From assembly GCF_046844695.1 (NCBI RefSeq), contig NZ_CP177354.1:2914001-2978000 (forward strand): a DNA stretch of 64,000 nt. Direction: 5' to 3'. The translations under genes were made by a program, and so were the position numbers. The notes under the pieces were generated by a model. That model ran no database searches. It was not told the origin of the DNA and saw only the letters and a list, made by a program, of their open reading frames with translations. This document shows, piece after piece, positions 1 to 8,899 of the stretch (the first letter of the stretch is position 1; each line of letters opens with the position of its first letter). The DNA is from Pokkaliibacter plantistimulans. Lineage in GTDB: Bacteria; Pseudomonadota; Gammaproteobacteria; Pseudomonadales; Balneatricaceae.

Positions 1-861
1 TGCCAGCGCCTGCTGCTGCTCACGTTCAGCCTGTCTCCCGATGCTGAACAGCAGGCGCGCCCGGCGGCTCTCCAGCCAGGGGTTATCCAGCGCGGCGGGG
101 ACTGTTTCGAGCAGTTCTGCCAGCACCACCTCACGGCTCTCCAGCTGCTCGCGGCATTGATGCAGGTACAGATAGATGTCGACCTGTTGTCTGGTCTGAA
201 ATGCGCGTGAAGACGGGGTGAAGTCCACCCTTTCATAGCGCTGGTGACCCAGCTCGGTCAGTACGAACTCTGACCAGTCCTGGCGCAGATTACCGAAAAA
301 CAGCAGCCGGACCAGATCGAACAGCGCCATACAGGACAGCTGCCAGAGCTGATCGTAAGCCTCTGGCCACCAGCCCTGATAGGTCATTCGCCGAGGTGAT
401 GCTGGTTCCTCGTCCTCGTCAGGGTGTGCGAGGGGCCGCAGTATGTCGATGATCTGCTCTTTCACTGCCGCACGCGGCACGGCGATGTCAGGCAGCTGAT
501 ACTGGCAGAGTTGTACTAACTCGGCTTTGGTCAGCAGCTGGCACAGTTCGCTGAGGGTGATTTCAGGCCGTAGCTCTAGGAACCGGGCCTCGGCCAGTGC
601 CTGTGCGGCAGCCGGCATATCGGTAACTTCGCTGTAGTTCAGTTTGCTGGTGCGAAACAGTTCACCCTTGCGCATCACCATCCGCATCAGCAGCGCCTGA
701 GCCTGCGTCGGCAGCTGAAGGAATGCCTCCAGCTGGCGGGCTTCATCCGGGTGCAGTAAATCACCGTGATGCGTCAGCACCCACTGCAGTACGGTGCGGG
801 CATTGTGCAGGTAGTAGAGCGGGTCATCGAGCGAGGCGCGATCAAGCGTAGGCGTGTTCAT
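1..861 (-). CDS. VRR-NUC (FAN1-like) nuclease, N-terminal part; gene runs off the window
   Basis: Open for 287 codons from an ATG at 861 to the first base of the window, so the C-terminus, where the nuclease domain should lie, is missing. The visible part starts MNTPTLDRASLDDPLYYL and contains LLMRMVMRKGELFR and LSELCQLLTKAELVQL. These match my memory of the N-terminal region of bacterial VRR-NUC domain proteins related to the structure-specific nuclease FAN1, which are thought to act in DNA repair. No catalytic residues are visible. Only a weak GCCTCCC lies ahead of the start, so translation initiation looks poor or the start is unusual. The family call rests on the N-terminal pattern alone. 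Confidence 0.72.
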   Translation of the reverse strand, partial: MNTPTLDRASLDDPLYYLHNARTVLQWVLTHHGDLLHPDEARQLEAFLQLPTQAQALLMRMVMRKGELFRTSKLNYSEVTDMPAAAQALAEARFLELRPEITLSELCQLLTKAELVQLCQYQLPDIAVPRAAVKEQIIDILRPLAHPDEDEEPASPRRMTYQGWWPEAYDQLWQLSCMALFDLVRLLFFGNLRQDWSEFVLTELGHQRYERVDFTPSSRAFQTRQQVDIYLYLHQCREQLESREVVLAELLETVPAALDNPWLESRRARLLFSIGRQAEREQQQALA

Positions 862-876
862 GGGAGGCGTCGGCAC

Positions 877-1080
877 TTAGCTCTTTTCCATCAGATGGAC
901 GATGACTTCCTTGATAAGAAAGGCAAACAGACCAAGCCCCAGCGTCAAAAACAGGATGAGCGTACCGAACTTGCCCGCTTTTGATTTCTTCGCCAGATCA
1001 TAAATGATGAAGAATACAAAGCAGGCGAACACCGTCAGGCCGATATTCAACGTCAGATTTTCCATTTCCGCTAAACGCAC
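877..1080 (-). CDS. DUF2788 small inner-membrane protein
   Basis: A 67-residue protein with two hydrophobic segments (about residues 12-27 and 39-60) separated by the basic stretch DLAKKSKAGKFGT. This arrangement and the sequence IIYDLAKKSKAGKFGT are characteristic of DUF2788 proteins, whose function is unknown. I chose the GTG at 1080 because GAGG lies 8 bases upstream and because relatives carry a few residues before the LxLNxGLT motif. An ATG five codons further in (1065) is the alternative. The gene lies between the nuclease and Nudix genes on the same strand. Confidence 0.8.
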   Translation of the reverse strand: MRLAEMENLTLNIGLTVFACFVFFIIYDLAKKSKAGKFGTLILFLTLGLGLFAFLIKEVIVHLMEKS

Positions 1081-1142
1081 GAGCAGAGCCTCATCGGGGG
1101 AAAGGCAGCAGTTTAGCGCAGTTGACGGGGAGATTCAGGTCG

Positions 1143-1877
1143 TCAGCCTTGCTGCTCGCCAATGCGAAACCAAGCCTCTACCAGCAGACGTGCCAGAGGC
1201 GTCCAGTGTTGCTGTGGCTGCTGACGTTCCTGTTGCAAGGCATGCCAATCCAGTCTGACCACCTTGCCTTCGGCTTCATCAAACTGCGGGTGTTCGCTGA
1301 TGTTGATGTAGGTCGGCATGCAGGTGAGCTGCACTGCACCGTTATCGGGTTCCTGAGTCAGGCACCACCAGGCGGAAGGCGGGATGTGCCCGTTGTGGCC
1401 GCTTTCTTCCTGCAGCTCACGCAAAGCCCCCTGGCTTGCCTGAGCGCCATCCTGTTGAGGGTGGATGCCGCCGCCGAATACGGACAGATAACCCGGGTAC
1501 AGGTGATTTTTGCTGGAGCGCTGCTGGAACAGAAACTGCTGATGGTGCACATCCATCACCATGCAGGTTGCTGCGATCAGCATGTGGCGCTGACCAGCAC
1601 GACGCAGGGTCATGATGGTGGCGTAGTCTGACTCGAGATAGGTCAGCAGACGATGGCTCGCAGCACCTGAAGGGTCTGCCTTGGGTAACGCAGCGAGTAC
1701 ACACACAGGCTCATTGATCGTCAGCGCTTTGCACTGCTGCTGATAGGCAGCCTGCAGGGAATCAGGCACTCGTAATTCACCCACCTTTTCCAGCACCGGT
1801 TCCTGCCGCCAGAGGGCAACGAGCTGGATGTGTTCTGCATCACGTTGGTTGAGGTCAGCAAGCAGCGTAGTGGACAT
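1143..1877 (-). CDS. Nudix hydrolase
   Basis: A 244-residue protein. A Nudix box is visible around residues 130-155: GGGIHPQQDG...ALRELQEESGH. The REUxEExG half is intact and supplies the metal-binding glutamates. The glycine-to-arginine spacing is about two residues longer than the canonical GX5EX7RE pattern. Such enzymes hydrolyse nucleoside diphosphates linked to another moiety; the substrate cannot be read here. The first ~100 residues are an extension of unknown role. The ATG at 1877 is chosen because AGGGA sits 6 bases upstream; a GTG at 1916 and an ATG at 1883 are in frame but placed badly for that site. Confidence 0.82.
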   Translation of the reverse strand: MSTTLLADLNQRDAEHIQLVALWRQEPVLEKVGELRVPDSLQAAYQQQCKALTINEPVCVLAALPKADPSGAASHRLLTYLESDYATIMTLRRAGQRHMLIAATCMVMDVHHQQFLFQQRSSKNHLYPGYLSVFGGGIHPQQDGAQASQGALRELQEESGHNGHIPPSAWWCLTQEPDNGAVQLTCMPTYINISEHPQFDEAEGKVVRLDWHALQQERQQPQQHWTPLARLLVEAWFRIGEQQG

Positions 1878-2002
1878 GGGCATTCCCTGTTGTGGCGGTC
1901 GATCTGATCTGGTCACAAGCCGGTTACGTTAGCACAGATGAAGGCTTTAGGTGGTCAGTGTCCGGGAGGACGAGGAGGCACCGGGAGACGTTTTTGCAGA
2001 CG

Positions 2003-2028
2003 AAAAAAGGCCCTCAACAAGGAGGGCC
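2003..2028 (-). terminator. Rho-independent terminator of glpD
   Basis: Read on the minus strand, GGCCCTC and GAGGGCC form a perfect 7-bp stem with a 6-base loop, followed directly by six T residues. It lies about 90 bases after the glpD stop codon. Confidence 0.88.
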
Positions 2029-2114
2029 AAGGGAAGTGCTCACACATCAACGCTCAGCTATATGAACACAGGGCAACAACAGGGAATGACATGAATAAAA
2101 GGGTGATGCTCTCC

Positions 2115-3662
2115 TCAGTGGTTAGCTGCATTGGCAACGGCGTAGAGATGACTGGCTTTGCCATCACCGTTGAGGTAGTCACGCAGTGCCGCCTGCTGGC
2201 TGCTGTCCAGCGCCAGACCGAGTTTGCTGCGACGCCAGAGAATATCTTCTGCCTGGACTGCCCATTCCTGTTCGATCAGGTAATCCACCTCGGCCTGATA
2301 AAGATCAGCACCGAAGTGCTTGCCCAGATCATTCACTGACTGGGCATTGCCCAGAATGCTGCGCGCCAGTGTGCCGTAGCTGCGAACAAAGCGCTGCAGC
2401 ATGGCTTCCGGTGCCCACGGGTAGCCGTCTTTCAGGTAGGTCAAGAAGCTGGCGTGATCACGGAATTCACCGCCGGGCAAAATGCTGCCTGCCGTCCAGG
2501 GTGCATGCATATGAGGGAAATAATCCTGCAGGCGGTTGACCGCTGCTTCTGACAGCTTGCGATAGGTGGTGATCTTGCCGCCAAAAATAGACACCAGTGG
2601 CGCTACACCGTTGGCATCTTCCACTTCAAAGGTGTAATCACGGGTGACTGCTGAGGGGTTATTCGCCTCGTCATCCAGCAGAGGACGTACACCGGCGTAG
2701 GTCCATACCACATCATCGCGTTTGATTTGCTGACGGAAGTGTTTGTTGGATACATCAATCAGGTAGCTGATCTCGTCTTCAGTCATATGGACCTTATAGG
2801 GGTCGCCTTTGTATTCCAGATCGGTAGTGCCGATCAGCGAGTACTTGTCCATGTAGGGAATGACGAAAACAATGCGCTTGTCGTCGTTTTGCAGAATATA
2901 GGCTGCTTTCTCCTCATGAATACGTGGTACCACCATGTGACTACCCTGTACCAGACGAATGTTCTTCGGCGACTTGCGCTTGAGTGCGGTGTCGAAGAAG
3001 GATGACACCCAGGGGCCCGCCGCGTTGACCAGTGCCTTGGCGCGCACATCGTAGCTTTCAGCGCTACCTTCTTCCTGCAGTGTGACGACCCAGTGGCTAC
3101 CGTCACGTTTGGCATTGACACAGCTGGTGCGGGTCTTGATGACTGCACCCAGCTCGCGAGCCTGCATGGCATTGAGCACCACCAGACGGGCGTCATCGAC
3201 CCAGCAGTCCGAATACTCGAAACCCTTGGTGATCTCGGCATTCAATGCACTGTTGGCACCGAAGCGCAGGCTGCTGGCAGCGGGCAGCGTCGTACGTTTG
3301 CTGAGGTTGTCATAGAGGAACAGGCCTGCACGAATCATCCAGGCCGGACGCAGGTGCGGGCGATGTGGCAGGCGGAAGCGCAAAGGCCAGACGATGTGCG
3401 GAGCCTTGTTCAGCAGCACCTCACGTTCTTTCAGCGCTTCTTTGACCAGACGGAATTCGTAGTATTCCAGATAGCGCAGACCACCGTGGATCAGCTTACT
3501 GGAAGAGGAGGAGGTGGCGCTGGCCAGGTCGCGTTGCTCCGCCAGCATGACTCGCAGACCACGGCCTGCTGCATCGTTGGCGATACCGACACCGTTCACC
3601 CCGCCACCGATGACAAAGAGATCGTACATGGGAGTGGCTTGATCAGTGTTGCCCTGGCTCAT
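2115..3662 (-). CDS. glpD: Aerobic glycerol-3-phosphate dehydrogenase
   Basis: Oxidises sn-glycerol 3-phosphate to dihydroxyacetone phosphate with FAD at the inner membrane, passing electrons to quinone. The 515-residue length is typical. The N-terminus has the FAD-binding Rossmann motif DLFVIGGGVNGVGIANDAAG (residues ~14-33), then the family signature ATSSSSSKLIHGGLRYLE (~48-65). A second conserved stretch, VNAAGPWV, is near residue 213. GAGG precedes the ATG. It is transcribed in the same direction as glpR, 337 bases downstream, so it probably has its own promoter, with GlpR-like half-sites just upstream of the start. No glpF or glpT is visible in the window. Confidence 0.97.
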   Translation of the reverse strand: MSQGNTDQATPMYDLFVIGGGVNGVGIANDAAGRGLRVMLAEQRDLASATSSSSSKLIHGGLRYLEYYEFRLVKEALKEREVLLNKAPHIVWPLRFRLPHRPHLRPAWMIRAGLFLYDNLSKRTTLPAASSLRFGANSALNAEITKGFEYSDCWVDDARLVVLNAMQARELGAVIKTRTSCVNAKRDGSHWVVTLQEEGSAESYDVRAKALVNAAGPWVSSFFDTALKRKSPKNIRLVQGSHMVVPRIHEEKAAYILQNDDKRIVFVIPYMDKYSLIGTTDLEYKGDPYKVHMTEDEISYLIDVSNKHFRQQIKRDDVVWTYAGVRPLLDDEANNPSAVTRDYTFEVEDANGVAPLVSIFGGKITTYRKLSEAAVNRLQDYFPHMHAPWTAGSILPGGEFRDHASFLTYLKDGYPWAPEAMLQRFVRSYGTLARSILGNAQSVNDLGKHFGADLYQAEVDYLIEQEWAVQAEDILWRRSKLGLALDSSQQAALRDYLNGDGKASHLYAVANAANH

Positions 3663-3677
3663 ACTTACCTCGTTAAA

Positions 3678-3725
3678 TGTTCGATAAGTGACAAATTAGA
3701 AAATTAACGAAACTATAGTGTTCGT
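3678..3725. promoter_or_regulatory. GlpR-like operator half-sites upstream of glpD
   Basis: TGTTCG occurs at 3678-3683 and 3719-3724. The second forms an inverted repeat with ACGAA at 3707-3711 (ACGAA-N9-TTCGT). GlpR of E. coli recognises TGTTCG/CGAACA half-sites, and similar half-sites lie before glpK here. Assignment to GlpR is by resemblance and context. Confidence 0.5.
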
Positions 3726-3999
3726 CTTTGATCCCGGCAAGTGAAAAATCATGAAAATGTTTTGCTGCTTTTTGTTCTCTTCATGAACGTATTTGAATTG
3801 TCCTGGCCATGATGCGCGCTGCGAGATTCATCAGGCATACATTAGATAAGTCAGATGACAGTCAGCGAATCGCAGCTGGGTGTCGTTGGCGAAAGAGGCA
3901 GGGAGTAGTGAAGTGGAGCAGAGAAAAACAAAGGGCAGGTCAGAAGAGAAGTGAGAGGAGCGCTGGCCGCTCCTGCTCATAACAGGTTCAAAGGCGAAG
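3726..3999. other. Intergenic, glpR-glpD
   Basis: No coding sequence, convincing terminator or further repeat is seen between the operator region of glpD and the end of glpR. It probably holds the distal part of the glpD promoter. Confidence 0.5.
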
Positions 4000-4773
4000 C
4001 TAAGCAGGCTTCACGTCTGTGACGTACAGTTCAACCTGATGCTGGTTGAGTAGTTCCTGAATATGTTTGGGTGGCGCAGCATCGGTAAACAGGGCGCTGA
4101 CCTGGCTCAGGTTGCCCAGTCGAACCATGGCATTGCGGCCAAATTTTGATGAGTCTGCTGCCAGGAATACGTGCTGGGAGTTCTGGATAATCGACTGGGC
4201 AATGCGCACTTCACGATAGTCGAAATCAAGCAAAGAGCCGTCTTCAGCGATGCCGCTGATGCCGATGATGCCGTAGTCCATACGGAACTGGTTGATGAAA
4301 TCACGTGTCGCTTCACCGACGATGCCGCCATCACGGGTGCGTACTTCACCACCGGCAATGATGACTGAGAAGTCCTCTTTGGCACTCAGAATGGATGCCA
4401 CATGGATATTGTTGGTCACTATGCGCAGATCTTTGTGATTCAGCAGGGCGTGGGCCACGGTTTCGGTCGTGGTGCCGATGTTGATGAAAACCGAGGCGCC
4501 ATCAGGAATGTGAGCAGCGACCGTTCTGGCAATCAGCTCTTTCTCTGGATGGTTCATGATCTTGCGGGTGGCATAGGCCGTGTTGACGGTGCTGGATTCC
4601 CATGCGGCACCGCCATGATGACGGCGAATGCGCTGGGCATCCGCCAGTTGATTCAGATCACGGCGGATGGTTTGTGGCGTGACGTTGAATAAGCGCACTA
4701 GCTCATCAATTGTCACGAAGCCCTGCTGCTGAACAAGAGCAAGGATTTCGTCCTGACGGCGGTGTTGACTCAT
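4000..4773 (-). CDS. glpR: DeoR-family repressor of the glp regulon
   Basis: A 257-residue DeoR-family protein. The N-terminal winged helix-turn-helix (residues ~6-55) contains VTIDELVRLFNVTPQTIRRDLNQL, and the C-terminal sugar-phosphate sensor domain has INIGTTTETVAHAL and DYGIIGISGIAEDGSLLDFD. In this family the repressor is released by glycerol 3-phosphate. The ATG at 4773 is preceded by GGAG 12 bases upstream; a TTG at 4797 would add eight residues that relatives lack. It lies between glpK (divergent) and glpD (same strand), both expected targets. Confidence 0.94.
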   Translation of the reverse strand: MSQHRRQDEILALVQQQGFVTIDELVRLFNVTPQTIRRDLNQLADAQRIRRHHGGAAWESSTVNTAYATRKIMNHPEKELIARTVAAHIPDGASVFINIGTTTETVAHALLNHKDLRIVTNNIHVASILSAKEDFSVIIAGGEVRTRDGGIVGEATRDFINQFRMDYGIIGISGIAEDGSLLDFDYREVRIAQSIIQNSQHVFLAADSSKFGRNAMVRLGNLSQVSALFTDAAPPKHIQELLNQHQVELYVTDVKPA

Positions 4774-4928
4774 TGCGGGGTGGAGCTCCCTGTGCAAGAA
4801 ACCTGATGATGGTGCAAACCTGAGCCGTTGAGCGGGCTACGGGCGCTGCCCAATGTAAGTGGTTAATACAAGTTGCCGCTAATAATAGAGGGCGATAGAG
4901 ATGCTCTCCAGTGTCATGATTTTTGACG

Positions 4929-4988
4929 TTTTCGAAAAAGAACTTGCATCTGGGATCGTCGCGGGCAGAATACGAACAAAATCGAACA
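4929..4988. promoter_or_regulatory. GlpR-like sites in the glpR-glpK control region
   Basis: The 384-base gap between the divergent glpR and glpK genes carries a perfect palindrome TTTTCGAAAA (4929-4938) and two direct CGAACA half-sites (4973-4978 and 4983-4988, as ACGAACA and TCGAACA). CGAACA is the complement of the TGTTCG found upstream of glpD. They are placed to let GlpR control glpK and possibly itself. Inference from motif resemblance. Confidence 0.5.
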
Positions 4989-5157
4989 TGGAAAGCGGGT
5001 CTTCCGGCTTGGCGTACTAATAAGTTGTAGCGCGCTGTTCCGGCAGTTTCGTGAGAGTGAAAGTAAGGTGACAGCTTTGCACTGTGATCGCTGACACAGA
5101 CCACCGACGCGCTTTCCTGATTCCCTCTTCGAGAATAACTAGAAAACGGAGGCCTCC

Positions 5158-6642
5158 ATGTCTTCTTATCTGCTCGCCCTGGACCAGGGAACCACCAGTT
5201 CCCGTGCTATCGTTTTTGATTTTCAGGGCAAAGTGATTGCCTCTGCGCAGCAAGAATTCAAGCAGCACTTCCCCCATGACGGTTGGGTGGAGCACGATCC
5301 GGAAGATATCTGGAATACTGTGCTGGCCACCAGCCGTGAGGCCATTGCCAAGGCGGGTATTGAAGCTGCCGATATTGCTGGTATCGGCATCACCAATCAG
5401 CGTGAAACCACACTGGTGTGGGATCGTGCCACCGGTAAGCCTGTTTATAACGCCATCGTCTGGCAGGATCGCCGTACCAGCGACTATTGCAAGGAACAGA
5501 AGTCGAAAGGGCTGGAAGAGCAGGTTAAAAAGAAAACCGGCTTGCTGCTGGACCCCTATTTCTCTGCCACCAAGCTCAACTGGATTCTCGATAACGTCGA
5601 AGGAGCCCGCCAACGAGCCGAACAGGGCGAGCTGGCCTTCGGTACCGTCGATACCTTCCTGATCTGGCGCCTGACCGGCGGTGAATCACATGTGACCGAC
5701 GCGACCAATGCCTCCCGAACCATGCTGTTCAATATCCATACTCAGGAGTGGGATCGTGACTTGCTGGAGGCCTTTGCGGTGCCTGCAGCCGTGCTGCCAG
5801 AGGTCAAGGATTCCAGTGCTGACTTTGGTCAGACCCAGGCAGAGTTTTTCGGTGCACCTGTTCGTATTGCTGGTGTTGCCGGTGATCAGCAGGCGGCGCT
5901 GGTCGGTCAGGCCTGCTTTCAGCCGGGGATGGCAAAAAGCACTTACGGCACGGGCTGTTTTCTGATTCTCAATACCGGCGACAAGGCGCTGTCATCCGCC
6001 AATCGTTTGCTGACGACTGTGGGTTATCGCCTTAATGGCAAGGTCTCCTATGCGCTGGAAGGCAGCATCTTTGTGGCGGGTGCAGCCGTGCAATGGTTGC
6101 GTGACGGGTTGAAGCTGATTCAGCATGCGCGGGAAACCGAGCAGCTGGCGAAGACGATACCGGTAAATCACGGCGTGTATCTGGTGCCAGCCTTTACCGG
6201 GCTGGGTGCGCCATTCTGGGATCCTGAAGCCCGGGGGGCGTTATTCGGCCTGACCCGTGATACTGGTATTGCTGAAATCGTGACAGCGGGGCTGCAGTCG
6301 GTCTGTTTCCAAACCAAGGATCTGCTGGCGGCGATGGCGCGTGATGGTGTCGATATTCAGACGTTGCGAGTGGACGGTGGCATGGTGGCCAACGACTGGC
6401 TGATCCAGCATCTGGCAGATATTCTGCGGGTCAATGTGGATCGCCCGGCAGTGATCGAGACGACAGCACTGGGCGCGGCCTATCTGGCCGGGTTACACGT
6501 AGGCGTCTATCAGTCTGTTGATGATGTGTGTGGGCTATGGCAGTGCCAGCAGCACTTCTCTCCACAGTTGCCCGAAGAGGAAGCCAGTGCTCTGCACAAG
6601 GGCTGGAGTAATGCTGTAAAGCGTGTCATGAGTACGGCCTGA
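5158..6642 (+). CDS. glpK: Glycerol kinase
   Basis: Phosphorylates glycerol with ATP to glycerol 3-phosphate in the cytoplasm, the substrate of the neighbouring GlpD. The 494-residue length fits the FGGY kinase family. Visible signatures are the N-terminal phosphate-binding motif LDQGTTSSRAIVFD (residues 8-21), ITNQRETTLVWD (~79-90), GVAGDQQAALVGQ (~239-251) and the C-terminal DGGMVANDWLIQ (~402-413). GGAGG lies 5 bases before the ATG. It is divergent from glpR, and GlpR-like sites lie between them. No glycerol facilitator gene is beside it, so uptake must be encoded elsewhere or occur by diffusion. Confidence 0.97.
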   Translation: MSSYLLALDQGTTSSRAIVFDFQGKVIASAQQEFKQHFPHDGWVEHDPEDIWNTVLATSREAIAKAGIEAADIAGIGITNQRETTLVWDRATGKPVYNAIVWQDRRTSDYCKEQKSKGLEEQVKKKTGLLLDPYFSATKLNWILDNVEGARQRAEQGELAFGTVDTFLIWRLTGGESHVTDATNASRTMLFNIHTQEWDRDLLEAFAVPAAVLPEVKDSSADFGQTQAEFFGAPVRIAGVAGDQQAALVGQACFQPGMAKSTYGTGCFLILNTGDKALSSANRLLTTVGYRLNGKVSYALEGSIFVAGAAVQWLRDGLKLIQHARETEQLAKTIPVNHGVYLVPAFTGLGAPFWDPEARGALFGLTRDTGIAEIVTAGLQSVCFQTKDLLAAMARDGVDIQTLRVDGGMVANDWLIQHLADILRVNVDRPAVIETTALGAAYLAGLHVGVYQSVDDVCGLWQCQQHFSPQLPEEEASALHKGWSNAVKRVMSTA

Positions 6643-6666
6643 TCAATACGTAGCCCTGTTCATAAT

Positions 6667-6767
6667 GCAGAGCCTTATCCATAGGTGGCTCTGCCCCAAA
6701 AAGCCTGACTGTCAGCTCATTACCATCGGTAATATCCCAGACGGATGAGCCATGCAGCAGGCTTTTT
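6667..6767 (+). terminator. Hairpins downstream of glpK, probable bidirectional terminator
   Basis: Two structures follow the glpK stop. GCAGAGCC/GGCTCTGC (6667-6674 and 6687-6694) is a perfect 8-bp stem. A longer fold pairs AAAAAGCCTG (6698-6707) with CAGGCTTTTT (6758-6767) and ends in a T run, so it could also stop transcription of the convergent gene. Confidence 0.6.
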
Positions 6768-6784
6768 GCTTTTAGTGGTGTGGT

Positions 6785-7456
6785 TCAGGGCTTTGCCTCC
6801 ACTGCTGGAGGTGATGTTTCGGCAGCCTGCAAATGGGGTGTGTCGGTAGGGGAGAGATAGCGGATCAGTTCTATACCGCTGTGAACTACCGTTGTTTGTG
6901 GGTATTGCTGGCAGTAGTTGTTGAGGAAGGTCAGCACCATGTCGTTTTGTACTATCTCACTGAGTGACCAATTGCCAAGGCCCAGTGCGGCTGCACTGAC
7001 GTAACCCTCCATCCATGAGCCGTAGATGATACGTGCCAGGGCGCTGGTGCGCTTGTCATGAGCGTGGCGCAGATAATCGCTGCAACTGAATGCGCCAGCA
7101 CCCAGCACGCTGCTGAATTCCGAGCTGGCAGTGCCGAGCTGCGGCGCCTTGAGTACGGCAGGCATGGCATCAATCAGCCATTTGCCTTTTGGGCAAAGCA
7201 CAGGAAGCTGGTCCAGCAGCTCAGCGTGTTGCTGTTCACTGACGTGGAATGACAGCCCTTTGATAAACGCCTGTCCGGAAAGATAGCCCTGCGTCCATGA
7301 CTGCGAGGCAATGACGCTGTCGTGGCTTTTAAACGCCTGGGAACAATCCACATCACCCTGACCGTAGAGTTGATAACTCAAGTCGGCTGACTCGGCTCTG
7401 GCTTCGCTGCTCAGTAACAGCAGTAATGAAGCAAAAAGGGTGACAAGGGATTTCAT
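6785..7456 (-). CDS. Secreted protein with two internal repeats, function unknown
   Basis: A 223-residue protein. I start at the ATG at 7456 because GGAG is 8 bases upstream and because it opens with a signal peptide (MKSLVTLFASLLLLLSSEARA, cleavage near residue 21). The mature part looks like a tandem duplication. Each half has Cys, then about 20 residues later SWxxGYxS (SWTQGYLSGQ; SWMEGYVSAA), then Leu-xx-Cys about 30 residues on (LPVLCPKG; LNNYCQQY), then a short helix. The paired cysteines in each half could form disulfides in the periplasm. The pattern recalls small Rap1a/HdeA-like periplasmic domains, but I cannot assign it. Confidence 0.7.
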   Translation of the reverse strand: MKSLVTLFASLLLLLSSEARAESADLSYQLYGQGDVDCSQAFKSHDSVIASQSWTQGYLSGQAFIKGLSFHVSEQQHAELLDQLPVLCPKGKWLIDAMPAVLKAPQLGTASSEFSSVLGAGAFSCSDYLRHAHDKRTSALARIIYGSWMEGYVSAAALGLGNWSLSEIVQNDMVLTFLNNYCQQYPQTTVVHSGIELIRYLSPTDTPHLQAAETSPPAVEAKP

Positions 7457-7840
7457 GGTGATTCTCCCATGCTCGTGGGTCGATTCCCGGTCAACGTCTA
7501 CCAACCTGATGTACTGCGGCTGCACATACGTAACTCATGGTACGGGGGCTGAGAATTATCAAGCGCCAATGCAGTCGGGTGGTTAAATGGTATTGCTGGG
7601 TGAGAAAACGTCGGGAAATGAGCAGCTTCATTGCAGTGCTAATAACAAGCGGGAATTGTGCAGTCAACGTATATGGAGATCGTTGTTGCGGTGCAGCGTA
7701 AACATCTCGGCAGGATAGGTTGATCGGCCAGCGGCTTCAATGTCAGTTTATTGAAGGTGGTGAATCAGAAAAGTTGCGACTGGCAAACGGATTACCTTGA
7801 TAGGCGATCAGGAGATGTGAGGGCAAGTCTATATGCAGTG
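7457..7840. other. Intergenic, no feature seen
   Basis: 384 bases with no supportable gene, strong hairpin or repeat. The part next to 7456 should contain the promoter of the secreted repeat protein. Confidence 0.4.
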
Positions 7841-8029
7841 TCAGCGAGCGCTTGGTCTCAGTGCTCTTCGCGGACGACGCAGGGCAACAATTTTGCAGCT
7901 GGATACATCGGCATAAAAGCTCACGGCCCGGCAATGAGGGCACACGATAAGTTCATCTGAACGATGAGCAATGGCTTGAACGTAGATGCCACTGTGGCAT
8001 TGCGGGCAGTTCATGATCTGTTCCGGCAT
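7841..8029 (-). CDS. Small zinc-ribbon-like protein
   Basis: A 62-residue protein with two Cys-X2-Cys knuckles, CPQC (residues 8-11) and CPHC (30-33), about 20 residues apart, as in a small zinc ribbon. The C-terminus is basic (RRPRRALRP). GAGGGAG lies 6 bases before the ATG at 8029, a strong argument that it is translated. No family is recognised. It stands alone between two long gaps. Confidence 0.6.
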   Translation of the reverse strand: MPEQIMNCPQCHSGIYVQAIAHRSDELIVCPHCRAVSFYADVSSCKIVALRRPRRALRPSAR

Positions 8030-8310
8030 GGTAACTCCCTCGACTCAAAGCAGTAATCGCATGTGCCAGGTTTTCTGGCTCGTTCTATTTTTTTAACCGT
8101 CGTTTGCGGGGTTCGTTCAACGTCGCGCGTAGTGGGGTTCTGCGTTGTGGCGACCGGTATTTTATTTCGTCAGTCACGGGTTTCTGACGGCTATATGGTT
8201 ATAACCTTAGTCTGGGCATGGGATAGCGGCAAGCCAAAATTATTCATGCTGGGTGGGAGGGCTGGCGCATGAGGTTGCCATGTGCCAGCGAGGGAAAGGA
8301 ACGTGTTCGC

Positions 8311-8628
8311 TTACTGTTGTGTACTGAAATAGGCGGCCAGGTCGGCAATGTCCTGATCGGTCAGATTTTGCACCATGGGGTACATCAGCGCAGCCTGAGC
8401 ACCCTTACGCTCCTGTGACTTGTATGTCTTGATGGCATATTCAATATAGCCCTCGCTCTGCCCTGCAAGGCGAGGATAGGTCGGCATGATGGGCTGTGCA
8501 CCGCCCTGACCATGACAGGCGGAGCAAACTGCAGACTTGGCTGCACCTGCGGTGGCATCACCGGCCGCGTGGCTGAGGGCGGGGAGTGTGGCGAGGGCCA
8601 GTGTGCATGCCAGTATTCTTGTGTTCAT
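8311..8628 (-). CDS. Periplasmic class I cytochrome c
   Basis: A 105-residue protein with a signal peptide (cleaved after SHA, residue ~21) and a single haem c site CSACHG near residue 35; the His is the proximal ligand. The Met in YPMVQNL (~residue 84) is the likely distal ligand, and LAAYFS is the usual C-terminal helix. Its size matches small electron carriers of the cytochrome c5/c553 kind. AGGAG precedes the ATG. No oxidase or partner enzyme is adjacent, so its partner is unknown. Confidence 0.9.
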   Translation of the reverse strand: MNTRILACTLALATLPALSHAAGDATAGAAKSAVCSACHGQGGAQPIMPTYPRLAGQSEGYIEYAIKTYKSQERKGAQAALMYPMVQNLTDQDIADLAAYFSTQQ

Positions 8629-8899
8629 GGGGTCTCCTCAAATCAGGCTGTGGTTCACGGTGTTAATGATTGTCTGAATTATTTATCGGTGTTGTGGTCC
8701 GTTCGTATTGCCGCGCGTGATGGCCAAGCAGCGTCAGCATGTTCCCGGATCTGCTGCAGGTAGTTCAATTCGTCTTGTTTGCCCCAGATTCGCTAGAGTG
8801 TGAACAGGCTCTGGATCTATATGAAATGAATTCAGTTTAATCCGAGTACAAAGCGTTACAACCCGCAGTTCCTTTTTTGTGTTTGACGGCTGATGAGCA

